This document shows positions 41,652 through 51,711 of a stretch of 64,000 bases of DNA, one piece after another; position 1 is the stretch's first letter; every line of letters starts with the position of its first letter. The notes under the pieces were generated by a model that had not been told where the DNA came from, did not search any database, and saw only the letters and a list, made by a program, of their open reading frames with translations. The DNA is from Parvibaculum sp. (GTDB lineage: Bacteria > Pseudomonadota > Alphaproteobacteria > Parvibaculales > Parvibaculaceae), in the NCBI GenBank assembly GCA_031291615.1, contig JARLIS010000044.1, positions 1-64,000 of the forward strand. The letters are read 5' to 3'. A program made the position numbers and the translations under genes.

Positions 41652-42281
41652 TCAGGCGCGCGCGGGCAGATCGGCGTCGTCCTCGTCGTCATCCTCATAA
41701 TCGTAGTCGTCGTCATCTTCGACCGGGCGAGAGACCTGCTGGGGGCGTCCGTCCTGATTGCGGCCGATGCCGTTGCGGAGCGTTTCGAGTTCCACGAACT
41801 GGTCGGCCTGGCGGCGCAGCTCGTCGGCGATCATGGGCGGCTGGCTGCGCGTCGTCGAGATGACGGTGACGCGCTTGCCCTTGCGCTGCACGGCGTCGAC
41901 CAGGCGGCGGAAATCGCCGTCGCCGGAAAAGAGAACGAGGTGGTCGATGTTCGGCGCCATTTCCATCGCGTCGATGGCAAGCTCGATGTCCATGTTGCCC
42001 TTGACGCGGCGGCGGCCGGCGGCGTCGGTGAATTCCTTGGCGGGCTTCGTCACGACCGAGTAGCCGTTATAGTCGAGCCAGTCGATCAGCGGACGCAGGG
42101 GCGAATATTCCTGATCCTCGAGCAGCGCCGTGTAGTAGAAGGCGCGGATGAGCGTGCCCTTGGAGCGGAAGAGTTCGAGCAGGCGCTTGTAGTCGATATC
42201 GAAATTGAGGCCGCGGGCCGCCGAATAGAGATTGGCGCCGTCAATGAAGAGCGCAATGCGCTCCTGCGGATAGAAATTCAT
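41652..42281 (-). CDS. NYN-domain (LabA/DUF88-like) protein
   Basis: A 209-residue protein with a PIN-like NYN nuclease-fold domain: RIALFIDGANLYSAAR (acidic residue 1), KGNMDIELAIDAME (D-x-E site), HLVLFSGDGDFRRLVDAVQ (DGD site) and KRVTVISTTRSQPPMIADEL. These acidic residues are expected to bind divalent metal for RNA cleavage. The C-terminal tail is extremely acidic (EDDDDYDYEDDDEDDADLP). Function in the cell is unknown. ATG 42281 is the only start consistent with the domain. It is divergent from folK. Confidence 0.88.
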   Translation of the reverse strand: MNFYPQERIALFIDGANLYSAARGLNFDIDYKRLLELFRSKGTLIRAFYYTALLEDQEYSPLRPLIDWLDYNGYSVVTKPAKEFTDAAGRRRVKGNMDIELAIDAMEMAPNIDHLVLFSGDGDFRRLVDAVQRKGKRVTVISTTRSQPPMIADELRRQADQFVELETLRNGIGRNQDGRPQQVSRPVEDDDDYDYEDDDEDDADLPARA

Positions 42282-42416
42282 GGTCGTGCCTACAGGTTTT
42301 CAGTTGAAATGGTCGGAGCCGACAAAGCGACATGTCTGGCTTAATGGGAGGCAGGCTATAGAAGCCGCCCTTCTTTTGAAACGGTTTTTGAAAATGCCTT
42401 GTGAGCGGTCGTTTGC

Positions 42417-42986
42417 ATGATCCTGATCGGAATGGGCGCCAATCTGCCGACGGTTCATGGCGGGCCGATGGCGACGCTGGAGGCGGCGATGACGTTGATG
42501 CCAGCCTTGGGGATCAGCATCGTCAGGCGTTCGGCTTTCTACCTGACGCCGCCGCTGACGCCTTATGCACAACCCGATTTTGTGAATAACGTCGTTATGG
42601 TCGAAACGGCGCTTCCGGCGGCCAGTCTGCTCGATGCGCTTCACCGGATCGAGGACCGGTTCGGGCGCCACAGGACGGCCCGCTGGGCGGCGCGGACGCT
42701 CGACCTCGACCTTCTCGATTATCAAGGTCAGATCGTCCATGCCTCCGGCCCGCGGGGCGTGGAAGCCGGGCCGGGGGTGTTGCCGCTCGCCCTGCCGCAT
42801 CCGGGGATAGCGGGGCGGGCTTTCGTGCTGGTGCCGCTGGCCGAAGTCGCCCCGGAATGGCGCGATCCGGTGTCGGGGGAGACGGCCGGGCGCCTGCTCC
42901 AGAGGCTCGTGGCCGCGCAAGGCCCGGCCGCCATGGCCGGAATCCGGCGGATCGGGCTCAAAACCCGCGCTAAACCGCCACACTAA
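42417..42986 (+). CDS. folK: 6-Hydroxymethyl-7,8-dihydropterin pyrophosphokinase
   Basis: A 189-residue HPPK that transfers pyrophosphate from ATP to hydroxymethyl-dihydropterin in folate synthesis. Signatures are [25 protein letters not shown], the ATP-binding [20 protein letters not shown] with DLLDY, and [21 protein letters not shown]. The C-terminal extension ([18 protein letters not shown]) is typical of alphaproteobacterial forms. It is not beside folP here. It lies 77 bases before rpoZ; the gap allows a separate rpoZ promoter. Confidence 0.93.
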   Translation: MILIGMGANLPTVHGGPMATLEAAMTLMPALGISIVRRSAFYLTPPLTPYAQPDFVNNVVMVETALPAASLLDALHRIEDRFGRHRTARWAARTLDLDLLDYQGQIVHASGPRGVEAGPGVLPLALPHPGIAGRAFVLVPLAEVAPEWRDPVSGETAGRLLQRLVAAQGPAAMAGIRRIGLKTRAKPPH

Positions 42987-43063
42987 GCGCCTGTTTCTGC
43001 TTGCGTTCTCATGGCCAAGCCCCTACATACAGCGCAACCCTGCCTTACCCCGGAGACGAATTC

Positions 43064-43486
43064 ATGGCGCGCGTTACCGTTGAAGATTGCGTCGACAAGG
43101 TGCCGAACCGCTTCGAGCTGGTTCTGTTGTCGGCCCACCGCGCCCGCGCCATGTCGGCCGGCGCCGAGCTGACGGTCGACCGCGACAACGACAAGAACCC
43201 CGTCGTGGCGCTGCGCGAGATCGCCGAGAAGACCATCACCCCGGCCGATCTGCGCGAAGACCTGGTGGGCAGCATGCAGAAGCGCGTCGAGACGGACGAG
43301 CCGGAGGCCGAGAGCCTCCAGCTTCTGACCTCGGGCGAAACCGCCGAAGTGCCGGACACCTTCGGCGCCGCAGTCGGTTCGGGCGACCGGATGAGCGAAG
43401 AGGAACTCCTGCGCGCGATCCAGAGCCAGATCGACTCGCCGCAGCAGAAATCGGCCGATGCGGACGACATGGACGGGGAAGACTGA
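43064..43486 (+). CDS. rpoZ: RNA polymerase omega subunit
   Basis: A 140-residue omega subunit, which supports assembly of RNA polymerase. The core [59 protein letters not shown] is complete. The acidic C-terminal tail ([10 protein letters not shown]) is long, as in alphaproteobacteria, compared with 91 residues in E. coli. ATG 43064 is chosen over the open frame to 43001 because of the family start. It is followed by an intrinsic terminator and then rsh, the usual rpoZ-spoT neighbourhood. Confidence 0.96.
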   Translation: MARVTVEDCVDKVPNRFELVLLSAHRARAMSAGAELTVDRDNDKNPVVALREIAEKTITPADLREDLVGSMQKRVETDEPEAESLQLLTSGETAEVPDTFGAAVGSGDRMSEEELLRAIQSQIDSPQQKSADADDMDGED

Positions 43487-43542
43487 GCGAAAGGGCCGGG
43501 AGGCTTTGAGCTTCCGGGCATCAATCGGTTTCAAGTTTCAGA

Positions 43543-43584
43543 GCGCCGCCCCGGCCGGAAGGTGAGGGCGGCGCTTTTGTTTTA
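43543..43584 (+). terminator. Intrinsic terminator after rpoZ
   Basis: GCGCCGCC (43543-43550) pairs with GGCGGCGC (43567-43574) around a 16-base loop, followed by TTTTGTTTTAT. It ends rpoZ transcription 57 bases after the stop codon, so rsh is expected to have its own promoter in the next 120 bases. Confidence 0.85.
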
Positions 43585-43706
43585 TGGGCCATGAGCTTGC
43601 GTAATCATGGCAGAGTTGACGGCCCCGTTCCGGTTTACCGGAAATTCATGCGGCGAATCTCGAATGAACGGGGAGACTGGCGGAAGAGCCGCCGGCGGAG
43701 AAGTGG

Positions 43707-45857
43707 ATGCTGCGTCAATACGAGCTGGTCGATCGGGTGCTTGGCTACGATCCGCGCGCGGACGAGGCCCTGATCAACCGCGCCTATGTCTATGCCATGA
43801 AGAAGCATGGCAGCCAGATGCGCGCCTCGGGCGATCCCTATTTCTCCCATCCCATCGAAGTCGCCGGCATTCTGACCGACCTCAAGCTCGACACGGCAAC
43901 CATCGTCACCGCGATCCTGCATGACACGATCGAGGATACCGGCGCGACGATGGACGAGCTGGCCGATCTCTTCGGCGTCGAAATCGCGAACCTCGTCGAC
44001 GGCGTGACGAAGCTCACGCGCATCGAGCTCACATCGGAGCGGTCGAAGCAGGCGGAAAACTTCCGCAAGTTCCTGCTCGCCATGTCGAACGACATTCGCG
44101 TGCTGCTGGTGAAGCTCGCCGACCGGCTGCACAACATGCGGACGCTGCATTTCATCCAGTCGGCCGAGAAGCGCCAGCGCATCGCGCAGGAGACAATGGA
44201 TATCTATGCGCCGCTTGCGGGACGCATGGGCATTCAGGAAATCCGCGAGGAGCTAGAAGACCTCGCCTTCAAGGAACTCAATCCGGAAGCGCGCGAGACG
44301 CTGCTGAAGCGGCTCAACGAATTCCAGACGGAAAGCGGCGACATTGTCGAGCGCATCGCCGGCGAGCTGAAGGCGAAGCTGCAGGCGGGCGGACTTGCCT
44401 GCGAGGTGGACGGGCGGCAGAAGCGGCCCTATTCCGTCTGGCGCAAGATGGAGCGGCGCGCCATCTCGCTCGAACAGCTTTCCGATATTTTCGGCTTCAG
44501 GCTGATGGTTGACGATGTGCCGGACTGCTACCGGGCGCTCGGTCTGTTGCATACGAACTGGCCGATGGTGCCGGGCCGCTTCAAGGACTACATCTCGACG
44601 CCGAAGAATAACGGCTATCGCTCGCTTCATACGACGATGATCGGGCCGGAGCAGAAGCGCGTCGAGGTTCAGGTTCGCACGCACAAGATGCATGACGTGG
44701 CCGAATACGGCATCGCCTCGCATTGGCTCTACAAGGAGGGCGCGGGCGGCGCCGAGCGTTCGGAAGAATTCGCGAGCACGTTCCGCTGGCTGCGCCAGTT
44801 GATCGAAATGCTGGAACATGGCGGGTCGCCGGAAGAATTCCTGGAGCATACAAAGCTTCAGATGTATTCGGACCAGGTGTTCTGCTTCACGCCCAAGGGA
44901 ACGCTCATCACGCTGCCGCGCGGAGCGACGCCTATCGACTTCGCCTATGCCGTGCATACCGATGTCGGCGACACATGCGTCGGGTGCAAGATCAACGGGC
45001 GGCACATGCCGCTGCGGTCCGTGCTTGTGAACGGCGACGAGGTCGAGATCATCAGGTCGCAGGCGCAGCGCCCTTCGCCCGCATGGGAAGCCTTCGTCGC
45101 CACGGGCAAGGCGCGTTCGGCCATTCGCCGGTCGATCCGGGCGGTGAAGGAGGCGGAGTTCGGCCGTCTCGGCAGACAGATACTGAAAGGAGTCTTCGAG
45201 GCGGCGGGCAAGGAAGCGACCGACGTCATTCTGGAGCGCGCGCTTCATCCTCTGCATAAGGACGATCTGGACGAACTTCTTGCCGCCATCGGCGACGGCA
45301 CGCTGTCGGCGCAGCAGGTGCTCGATACGGTTTATCCCGAGCTTCCGACGAAGAAGCGGGGAAAGCGCGGCGCAGCCAAGAGCAACGGCGCGGGCGATCA
45401 GCACGCCGTCATCAAGCTGTCGGGGCGCGGGCAGGGTCTTGCGATCCGGATGGCGCCCAACAGCTTTCCGCTGCCGGGCGAGCGCATCGTCGGGATCATC
45501 ACGCCTGGCGAAGGCATCACCATCTACCCGATCGACGCACCGGCGCTGGCGGAATTCGACGACGCGCCGACGCGCTGGCTCGACGTGACCTGGGACATCG
45601 ATCCCGAGCACCCGCAGGCGTTTCCTGCAAGGCTCAATATAACCGCCCGGAACGAGGTGGGCGCGCTCGGCCACATCACTTCGCTCGTCGCGGATTATGG
45701 CAGCAACATTACAAACCTGACCATGACGCAGCGGGATACCGACTTCTACGACATGCAGCTCGATCTTGAAGTGCGGGACTTCAAGCATCTGACGCGCATC
45801 ATGTCGGCGCTGAACGGACTTTCGGTCGTCAGCCTCGTCACCCGGCCCCGGCGTTAA
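43707..45857 (+). CDS. rsh: Bifunctional (p)ppGpp synthetase/hydrolase (RSH)
   Basis: A 716-residue long RelA/SpoT homologue. The order is: HD hydrolase domain (HPIEVAGILTDL; ILHDTIEDT), synthetase domain (YSVWRKMERRAISLEQLSDI; FGFRLMVDDVPDCYRALG; KDYISTPKNNGYRSLHT), TGS domain (CFTPKGTLITLPRGATPIDF) and a C-terminal ACT domain (ARNEVGALGHITSLVADY). Intact hydrolase residues (HDxxED) support a bifunctional enzyme, the only long RSH usually found in alphaproteobacteria. It makes and removes (p)ppGpp in the stringent response. It follows rpoZ and precedes pyrE. Confidence 0.96.
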   Translation: MLRQYELVDRVLGYDPRADEALINRAYVYAMKKHGSQMRASGDPYFSHPIEVAGILTDLKLDTATIVTAILHDTIEDTGATMDELADLFGVEIANLVDGVTKLTRIELTSERSKQAENFRKFLLAMSNDIRVLLVKLADRLHNMRTLHFIQSAEKRQRIAQETMDIYAPLAGRMGIQEIREELEDLAFKELNPEARETLLKRLNEFQTESGDIVERIAGELKAKLQAGGLACEVDGRQKRPYSVWRKMERRAISLEQLSDIFGFRLMVDDVPDCYRALGLLHTNWPMVPGRFKDYISTPKNNGYRSLHTTMIGPEQKRVEVQVRTHKMHDVAEYGIASHWLYKEGAGGAERSEEFASTFRWLRQLIEMLEHGGSPEEFLEHTKLQMYSDQVFCFTPKGTLITLPRGATPIDFAYAVHTDVGDTCVGCKINGRHMPLRSVLVNGDEVEIIRSQAQRPSPAWEAFVATGKARSAIRRSIRAVKEAEFGRLGRQILKGVFEAAGKEATDVILERALHPLHKDDLDELLAAIGDGTLSAQQVLDTVYPELPTKKRGKRGAAKSNGAGDQHAVIKLSGRGQGLAIRMAPNSFPLPGERIVGIITPGEGITIYPIDAPALAEFDDAPTRWLDVTWDIDPEHPQAFPARLNITARNEVGALGHITSLVADYGSNITNLTMTQRDTDFYDMQLDLEVRDFKHLTRIMSALNGLSVVSLVTRPRR

Positions 45858-45915
45858 TTCAGGCGCGGGACGGCCCGAAATCTGCTATCCCAGTGCGCCA
45901 AAATAGAGGGACGCC

Positions 45916-46503
45916 ATGAAAGAGGCCAAGGTTCTCAAGGAATTCGAGAAAGCGGGAGCGCTTCTCAAGGGACATTTCATCCTGTCGTCGGGACTTCACA
46001 GTCCGCTTTTCCTGCAAAAGGCGCTCGTCTTCATGAGCCCGAAGCGGACGGCGAAGCTCTGCAAGGCGCTGGCGCAGAAGGTGGCCGAGGAGATCGACGT
46101 CGACAAGATCGACGCCATCGTGTCGCCCGCCGTCGGCGGCATCATCCCGGGATACGAGACGGCGCGGCATCTCGGCGTGCCGGCCATGTATGTCGAACGG
46201 GAAAACGGCGAGTTCGTCGTCCGGCGCGGCTTTCCGCTGACCAAGGGCATGCGGGTGCTGATGGTCGAGGATATCGTGACGACGGGGCTTTCCTCGCGCG
46301 AATGCATCGCCGCTATCAGGAAGACGGGCGCCAAGGTCGTGGCGGCGGCCTGTCTGATCGACCGTTCGGGCGGCAAGGCCAAGGTGGGAACCAAGCTGAT
46401 CGCGCTCGCGCGGATCGAAGTACCGGCCTATCCGGCGGACAAATTGCCGCCGGAACTGGCGAAGACTCCGGCGGTCAAACCAGGCAGCCGGGGCCTCAAA
46501 TAG
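45916..46503 (+). CDS. pyrE: Orotate phosphoribosyltransferase
   Basis: A 195-residue PyrE that adds PRPP ribose phosphate to orotate, giving OMP. The PRPP-binding motif is [14 protein letters not shown]. Other blocks are [18 protein letters not shown] and [19 protein letters not shown] with [13 protein letters not shown]. This form belongs to the shorter alphaproteobacterial type. ATG 45916 lies 58 bases after rsh. It may share a transcript with rsh and the DUF2062 gene, the latter only 10 bases downstream. Confidence 0.95.
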   Translation: MKEAKVLKEFEKAGALLKGHFILSSGLHSPLFLQKALVFMSPKRTAKLCKALAQKVAEEIDVDKIDAIVSPAVGGIIPGYETARHLGVPAMYVERENGEFVVRRGFPLTKGMRVLMVEDIVTTGLSSRECIAAIRKTGAKVVAAACLIDRSGGKAKVGTKLIALARIEVPAYPADKLPPELAKTPAVKPGSRGLK

Positions 46504-46513
46504 GGTCGGGTTC

Positions 46514-47134
46514 GTGTTCCGCCGCAAAACGCCGCTTCGGCCAATGCAAAAGCTGCGCGAGTCGCTCTGGCCGAGCATCGGCTGGAAACGCGCGACGATC
46601 TATGTGTGGCGTCGGGTCTGGCGGCTGACGGGTACGCCGCACGCCATAGCCCTGGGCACGGCCGTCGGCGCCTTTACCGCCTGCACGCCGTTTCTCGGCT
46701 TTCACATGATGATGGCTGTCCTTCTCGCCTGGGTGTTCAGGGGCAATCTCTTGGCCGCGGCCTTCGGGACGATGATCGGCAATCCGCTCAGCTATCCGCC
46801 GATCTGGTATGCGACTTACGATCTGGGGAACCGGATACTTGGCACCCATGGTCATCACCATGTGGACCTTGCCTCGACGCTGATGGGCCATAAAGCTTTC
46901 GATATGATCCTGCCGGTGCTGCTGCCGATGAGCGTCGGCAGCGTTCCCATCGGTATCGTTACCGCCATCGCCACCTATTTCATCGTTCGGGAGGCGGTCA
47001 GCACCTACCAGACGCGGCGGCGCGAAAGGCTCGCGGAGCGCGCCGAAGCGCGGATGGCTGCGATGCGGGAAGAGTCCGGCGAGGGTCTCGTTTCGGCGGA
47101 GCGCGCGGAAAGGCGCGAGGAGTACGGACAATGA
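46514..47134 (+). CDS. DUF2062 membrane protein
   Basis: A 206-residue protein with three or four hydrophobic helices in the DUF2062 arrangement: [59 protein letters not shown] and [20 protein letters not shown]. Both ends are highly basic or charged and probably cytoplasmic. GTG 46514 is preceded by TAGGGTCGGG. Members of the family are often next to glycosyltransferases, but here it is between pyrE and pdxJ, whose ATG overlaps its stop (ATGA). Function unknown. Confidence 0.85.
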   Translation: MFRRKTPLRPMQKLRESLWPSIGWKRATIYVWRRVWRLTGTPHAIALGTAVGAFTACTPFLGFHMMMAVLLAWVFRGNLLAAAFGTMIGNPLSYPPIWYATYDLGNRILGTHGHHHVDLASTLMGHKAFDMILPVLLPMSVGSVPIGIVTAIATYFIVREAVSTYQTRRRERLAERAEARMAAMREESGEGLVSAERAERREEYGQ

Positions 47135-47910
47135 GCGGACAAAGACTTCATCACCTTCGCCTCGGCGTGAACATCGACCATGTGGCGACGATCCGGAATG
47201 CGCGCGGCGGAGACCATCCCGATCCGGTGCGGGCCGCCCATGCGGCGGCGGCGGCCGGCGCCGACGGCATTACGGCGCATCTGCGCGAGGACAGGCGGCA
47301 TATCCGCGATCACGACATCGAGCAACTGGTGAGCGAGATCGGCCTGCCGCTCAACCTCGAGATGGCGGCGACGGACGAGATGCTGAAGATCGCGCTCAGG
47401 CACAAGCCGCATGCGGTCTGCATCGTGCCCGAGCGGCGCGAGGAAGTGACGACGGAAGGCGGGCTAGATGCCGCCGGCCAGCACAATCATCTGGTCCCCT
47501 TTGTGGCGCGGCTTCGCGATGCCGGCATCCGCGTGTCGCTGTTCATCAATCCGGATCGCCGTCAGCTCGAGGCGGCGAGTTCGCTCGGCGCGCCGGTGGT
47601 CGAGCTGCATACGGGCGCCTATGCCCATGCGGCGGATTCGGGCGATGCAGCGCTGCTCGACGCCGAGCTTGCGCGGCTTGCGCTTGGCGCGAGCGACGGC
47701 GCGGCGTTCGGCCTTGAGATCCATGCAGGACACGGGCTCACCTTCGACAATGTGACGCCTGTTGCGGCGCTGCCTCAGGTCTTCGAACTCAATATCGGGC
47801 ACTTCCTCATCGGCGAGGCGATTTTCGGCGGGCTCGATTCCACCATTAAGAGGATGCGCGCGCTGATGGACAAGGCGCGGGCCGAGGCATCCGGAGCGCG
47901 CAGCGCATGA
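47131..47910 (+). CDS. pdxJ: Pyridoxine 5'-phosphate synthase
   Basis: A 259-residue TIM-barrel PdxJ that joins 1-deoxyxylulose 5-phosphate and aminoacetone phosphate derivatives into PNP. Motifs are [17 protein letters not shown] (start), [48 protein letters not shown] and [14 protein letters not shown] at the end. The 5' end overlaps the DUF2062 stop and its own stop overlaps the acpS ATG, both as ATGA; translational coupling is expected. Confidence 0.97.
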   Translation: MSGQRLHHLRLGVNIDHVATIRNARGGDHPDPVRAAHAAAAAGADGITAHLREDRRHIRDHDIEQLVSEIGLPLNLEMAATDEMLKIALRHKPHAVCIVPERREEVTTEGGLDAAGQHNHLVPFVARLRDAGIRVSLFINPDRRQLEAASSLGAPVVELHTGAYAHAADSGDAALLDAELARLALGASDGAAFGLEIHAGHGLTFDNVTPVAALPQVFELNIGHFLIGEAIFGGLDSTIKRMRALMDKARAEASGARSA

Positions 47911-48320
47911 TCATCGGCATCGGCAGCGATCTCATCAGCATCACGCGGATCGAGAAGACGCTTGAACGCTTCGGCGAGCGTTTTGTCGAGCGCATCTATA
48001 CGGATGTCGAGCGGGCAAAATCCGATGGGCGGCGCAACCGCGCAGCCTCCTATGCCAAGCGTTTCGCGGCCAAGGAAGCCTGCGCCAAGGCGCTCGGCAC
48101 GGGGCTGAACCGGGGGGTATTCTGGAAGGATATGGGCGTCGTCAACCTTCGGGGCGGGCAGCCGACCATGAAGCTGACGGGGGGCGCGCTGAGGCGGCTT
48201 GAGGCCATGACCCCGCCCGGCATGGAGGCGGTTATCCACCTCACCATCACGGACGACCATCCCCTGGCTCAGGCATTTGTGATCATTTCCGTGGTGCCGG
48301 CGCAGTCCCGAGACGGCTGA
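47907..48320 (+). CDS. acpS: Holo-[acyl-carrier-protein] synthase
   Basis: A 137-residue AcpS that transfers phosphopantetheine from CoA to apo-ACP. The start [20 protein letters not shown] and the catalytic block [18 protein letters not shown], with [15 protein letters not shown], are standard. It overlaps pdxJ by four bases. The unit lepB-rnc-era follows, the conserved alphaproteobacterial order. Confidence 0.96.
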   Translation: MIIGIGSDLISITRIEKTLERFGERFVERIYTDVERAKSDGRRNRAASYAKRFAAKEACAKALGTGLNRGVFWKDMGVVNLRGGQPTMKLTGGALRRLEAMTPPGMEAVIHLTITDDHPLAQAFVIISVVPAQSRDG

Positions 48321-48415
48321 CGGCGGGCGCCGGTATGCTATGGTCCGGCTGTCCGGTGGGCCGGAAACGACGGATATGGCCTTGAAGGGCCGGCCCGGTA
48401 CAGGAGTTGAGATTG

Positions 48416-49174
48416 ATGTCGATGTCGGAAAACATAAACAAGATAAGGAGCGGGCCGGTCGCCGAGAATGCGCGCACGATTTTCTATGCGCTGCTGATCG
48501 CGCTGTTGATCCGGGCCTTCCTGTTCCAGCCTTTCAACATCCCCTCCGGCTCGATGATCCCGACGCTGCTGGTCGGCGACTATCTTTTCGTGGCGAAGTA
48601 CAGCTACGGCTATTCGAAGCATTCGCTGCCGTTTAGCCCACCCATTTTCGACGGCCGTATTTTTGCGCGGCAGCCGCAGCGCGGCGACGTCGTCGTCTTC
48701 AAGGTGCCGACAGACAACCGCACCGACTTCATCAAGCGGCTGATCGGCCTGCCCGGCGACACGATCGAGATGCGGCACGGCCAGATCATTCTCGACGGCA
48801 AGCCGGTGCCGCGCGTCCGCGTGGAGGATTTCGTCGAGCGCGATATTTACGGCAATGTGCGCCGCATTCCGCAATATCGGGAGACGCTGCCGGACAATGT
48901 TTCCTATGTCACGCTCGACCTCATCGAGGACAGCGAATACGACAATACCGGCGTTTATGTCGTGCCGCCGGGACATTATTTCATGATGGGCGACAACCGC
49001 GACAATTCGAACGACAGCCGCGTGCAGAACGTGGTCGGCTATGTGCCGTTCGAGAATCTCGTCGGCAACGCCAAGCTCATTTTCTTCTCGACCGACGGCA
49101 GCGCGCATTTCTGGGAGATCTGGCGCTGGCCGTCCGCGATACGGTGGAATCGCCTGTTCACCTGGGTTCAATGA
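48416..49174 (+). CDS. lepB: Signal peptidase I
   Basis: A 252-residue inner-membrane serine protease that removes signal peptides of exported preproteins. One N-terminal membrane helix (ARTIFYALLIALLIRAFLF) precedes the catalytic Ser46 in NIPSGSMIPTLLVGD. Lys107 lies in DFIKRLIGLPGD. Two more boxes are conserved: GHYFMMGDNRDNSNDSR and VGNAKLIFFS. ATG 48416 follows CAGGAG at 48401-48406; ATG 48422 is an alternative. The following rnc start is only 11 bases after the stop. Confidence 0.95.
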   Translation: MSMSENINKIRSGPVAENARTIFYALLIALLIRAFLFQPFNIPSGSMIPTLLVGDYLFVAKYSYGYSKHSLPFSPPIFDGRIFARQPQRGDVVVFKVPTDNRTDFIKRLIGLPGDTIEMRHGQIILDGKPVPRVRVEDFVERDIYGNVRRIPQYRETLPDNVSYVTLDLIEDSEYDNTGVYVVPPGHYFMMGDNRDNSNDSRVQNVVGYVPFENLVGNAKLIFFSTDGSAHFWEIWRWPSAIRWNRLFTWVQ

Positions 49175-49184
49175 GGGAGGTCGA

Positions 49185-49904
49185 TTGAGCGGCGGCAAAG
49201 GCTCCGGCATGCGATCGACCGCGCCTGCGCTGGAAGCGCGCCTCGGTCATCGTTTCTCCGATCGGTCGCTGCTCGAACGGGCCCTCAGTCATCCGAGCGC
49301 GCTCGAGCGCGGTTCCGTTGCGCTCAACAATCAGCGTTTCGAGTTTCTGGGCGACAGGGTGCTCGGCCTCGTGATCGCGGAATGGCTGGTCAGGCAATTT
49401 CCGGCCGCCGAGGAAGGCGAACTGGCGGTGCGCTACAATGCGCTCGTTCGCAAGGAAGCCTGTGCGGCGGCGGCGGAGCGGATCGACCTCGGGCGCCATC
49501 TCGTTCTCGGGCCCGGCGAGGAGCGCGCGGGCGGCCGGGAGAAGGCGGCCATTCTCGCCGATGCCTGCGAGGCTGTGATCGCCGCGCTTTATCTCGATGG
49601 CGGGCTCGACGCGGCGCGACGCTTCATAGAAGCCGAATGGTCGCATCTGGTGCTTGAACCCACGCGGTTGCGCAGCGATGCGAAGACGGCATTGCAGGAA
49701 TGGACGCAAGGACAGGGGCGGGGCATACCCGCCTACAAGGAAGTGGGCCGGGAAGGCCCGGACCATGCGCCGGTTTTCACTGTGAGAGTGGAGATTGCGG
49801 GCGCGGCGCCGACCAGCGGCTCGGGCAGCTCGAAGCGGCAGGCGGAGCAGGCGGCGGCGCAGACAATGCTTATACGGGAAGGTATCTGGAACGAGAATGA
49901 GTGA
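49185..49904 (+). CDS. rnc: Ribonuclease III
   Basis: A 239-residue RNase III that cuts double-stranded RNA in rRNA precursor and mRNA processing. The signature NQRFEFLGDRVLGLVIAEWL contains the catalytic Glu/Asp. A second acidic site lies in ILADACEAVIAALYLDGG, and the C-terminal dsRNA-binding domain has KTALQEWTQGQGRGIPAYKE and GSSKRQAEQAAAQTML. The start is TTG 49185, which has GAGGGAGG immediately upstream; ATG 49209 would give a shorter form with a weaker site. It overlaps era by 8 bases. Confidence 0.94.
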   Translation: MSGGKGSGMRSTAPALEARLGHRFSDRSLLERALSHPSALERGSVALNNQRFEFLGDRVLGLVIAEWLVRQFPAAEEGELAVRYNALVRKEACAAAAERIDLGRHLVLGPGEERAGGREKAAILADACEAVIAALYLDGGLDAARRFIEAEWSHLVLEPTRLRSDAKTALQEWTQGQGRGIPAYKEVGREGPDHAPVFTVRVEIAGAAPTSGSGSSKRQAEQAAAQTMLIREGIWNENE

Positions 49905-50832
49905 TGAAGCGACACCCCCCGCAGGGGAAACGCGATCGGGCTTTGCCGCCATCATAGGCGCGCCCAATGCCGGAAAATCGACGCTGCTCAACCAGCTTGT
50001 CGGCTCGAAGGTCGCGATCGTCACACATAAGGTGCAGACGACGCGGAGCCGCATTCGCGGCATCGCCATGGAAGGTAATTCCCAGATCGTGTTCGTTGAC
50101 ACGCCGGGCATTTTCAAACCGAAGCGCAGGCTCGACCGGGCGATGGTGGATGCCGCCTGGGGCGGGGCGGGCGATGCCGATGTCATCATCCTGCTGGTCG
50201 ACACCGAACGGGTGCGGGATGAGGATCTCCATCGCGTGCTCGACGGGTTGCGCGATCAGGGCCGCAAGGCGGTGCTGGCGCTCAACAAGTCTGATGTGAT
50301 GAGCGGCGAGAAGGGCCGCGAGAAGCTGCTGAAGCTCGCGACCGAGATGAACGAGACGGGGCTCTTCACCGAGACATTCATGATCTCGGCGCTGACGGGC
50401 GACGGCGTGCCGGATCTGAAGCGGCACATTGCCGGTCTGATGCCCAAGGGGCCGTGGCATTATCCCGCCGATCAGGCGGCCGATGTGCCGCTGCGCTCGC
50501 TGGCGGCCGAAGTCACGCGCGAGAAGCTCTATCTGAGGCTCCATGACGAACTGCCTTATGAGCTGACCGTGGAGACGGAAAGCTGGGAGCAGAAGAAGGA
50601 CGGCTCCGTCCGCATCCAGCAGGTCATATTCGTGCAGCGCGACAGCCAGAAGAAGATCGCGCTCGGGCAGGGCGGGCAGACGATCAAGACGGTCGGCCAG
50701 CTTGCGCGCGAGGAATTGCAGGAGATGCTGGGCTGCAAGGTGCATCTCTTCCTGTTCGTGAAGGTGCGCGAGAACTGGGGCGACGACCGGGAGCGCTATC
50801 GCGAGATGGGGCTCGATTTCCCCAAGAACTGA
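49897..50832 (+). CDS. era: GTPase Era
   Basis: A 311-residue GTPase for 16S rRNA and 30S maturation. G1 is IIGAPNAGKSTLLN, G2/G3 KVQTTRSRIRG and VFVDTPGIF, G4 LALNKSDVM, and the C-terminal KH domain has the GQGGQTIKTVGQLAREELQ loop. ATG 49897 lies within the rnc end (rnc stops at 49904). The neighbourhood rnc-era-recO is typical. Confidence 0.97.
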   Translation: MSDEATPPAGETRSGFAAIIGAPNAGKSTLLNQLVGSKVAIVTHKVQTTRSRIRGIAMEGNSQIVFVDTPGIFKPKRRLDRAMVDAAWGGAGDADVIILLVDTERVRDEDLHRVLDGLRDQGRKAVLALNKSDVMSGEKGREKLLKLATEMNETGLFTETFMISALTGDGVPDLKRHIAGLMPKGPWHYPADQAADVPLRSLAAEVTREKLYLRLHDELPYELTVETESWEQKKDGSVRIQQVIFVQRDSQKKIALGQGGQTIKTVGQLAREELQEMLGCKVHLFLFVKVRENWGDDRERYREMGLDFPKN

Positions 50833-50926
50833 GCCTTTCGGATCGCTTCAGTCGAATCGCGCAAGTTCTTTCCGACACGCTATAATCAGGCCATGTTCAG
50901 ACTTCACTTCAGCTTGCCGGTCCGTC

Positions 50927-51655
50927 ATGGAATGGCGTGATGACGGCATCGTGCTATCGACGCGGCCCTATGGCGAGACGGGGGCGATCGTCGAACTGCT
51001 GACGCGCGAGCATGGGCGCCATCTAGGGCTCGTGCGCGGCGGCGCGGGGCGGCGGCACAAGGGCATGCTGCAACCGGGCAACGGCCTTGCCGTGCATTGG
51101 CGGGCGCGCCTGTCGGAGCATCTGGGCAGCTACACGGCGGAAACGGTGAAGCCGCGGGCAGGCGTGCTGATGGACGATTCGTTTGCACTGACGGGCTTGA
51201 GCGCGGCTTGCGCGGTCGCCGGTCTCGTACCCGAGCGCGAGGCGCATCCGGCGCTTTACGAGGGCTTCGAGTTGCTGCTCGATACGATGGAGGATGCCGA
51301 CATCTGGCCGGCGGTCTTTGTGCGCTTTGAGCTGGGGCTTTTGCAGGAGCTCGGTTTCGGGCTCGACCTTGCCCAATGCGCGGCGACGGGTTCGCGCGAC
51401 GATCTTGCCTATGTCTCGCCCCGGAGCGGCGGCGCGGTCAGCCGGAGCGCGGGCGAGGCCTATCGCGACCGTCTGTTCCGGCTGCCGCAGTTCCTGATCG
51501 GGGCGCAGGCCGGCAAGGCCAACCCCGAGGACATAGCCGAAGGTTTGCGCATCACGGGGCATTTTCTGGAGCGGCATCTCTATGCGCCGCAGGACAGGCA
51601 CCTGCCGGATGCGCGCATCCGGCTGATGGAGCGTTTCGCCGCGCGGGCCGTCTGA
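50927..51655 (+). CDS. recO: DNA repair protein RecO
   Basis: A 242-residue RecO that loads RecA with RecR. Typical points are MEWRDDGIVLSTRPYGETGA, the OB-fold region LTREHGRHLGLVRGGAGRRH and LQPGNGLAVHWRARLSEHLG, and the LLQELGFGLDLAQCAATGSR zinc-site region; only part of the cysteine set of other RecO proteins is retained. RGGAGRRHKGML is characteristic of alphaproteobacterial forms. It is 94 bases after era and 56 bases before parC. Confidence 0.93.
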   Translation: MEWRDDGIVLSTRPYGETGAIVELLTREHGRHLGLVRGGAGRRHKGMLQPGNGLAVHWRARLSEHLGSYTAETVKPRAGVLMDDSFALTGLSAACAVAGLVPEREAHPALYEGFELLLDTMEDADIWPAVFVRFELGLLQELGFGLDLAQCAATGSRDDLAYVSPRSGGAVSRSAGEAYRDRLFRLPQFLIGAQAGKANPEDIAEGLRITGHFLERHLYAPQDRHLPDARIRLMERFAARAV

Positions 51656-51711
51656 CCCGCCTTGCCGAATCGTTGCTATAAAGGCGGCAGAGACGCGTAA
51701 CCGGAGAGTTC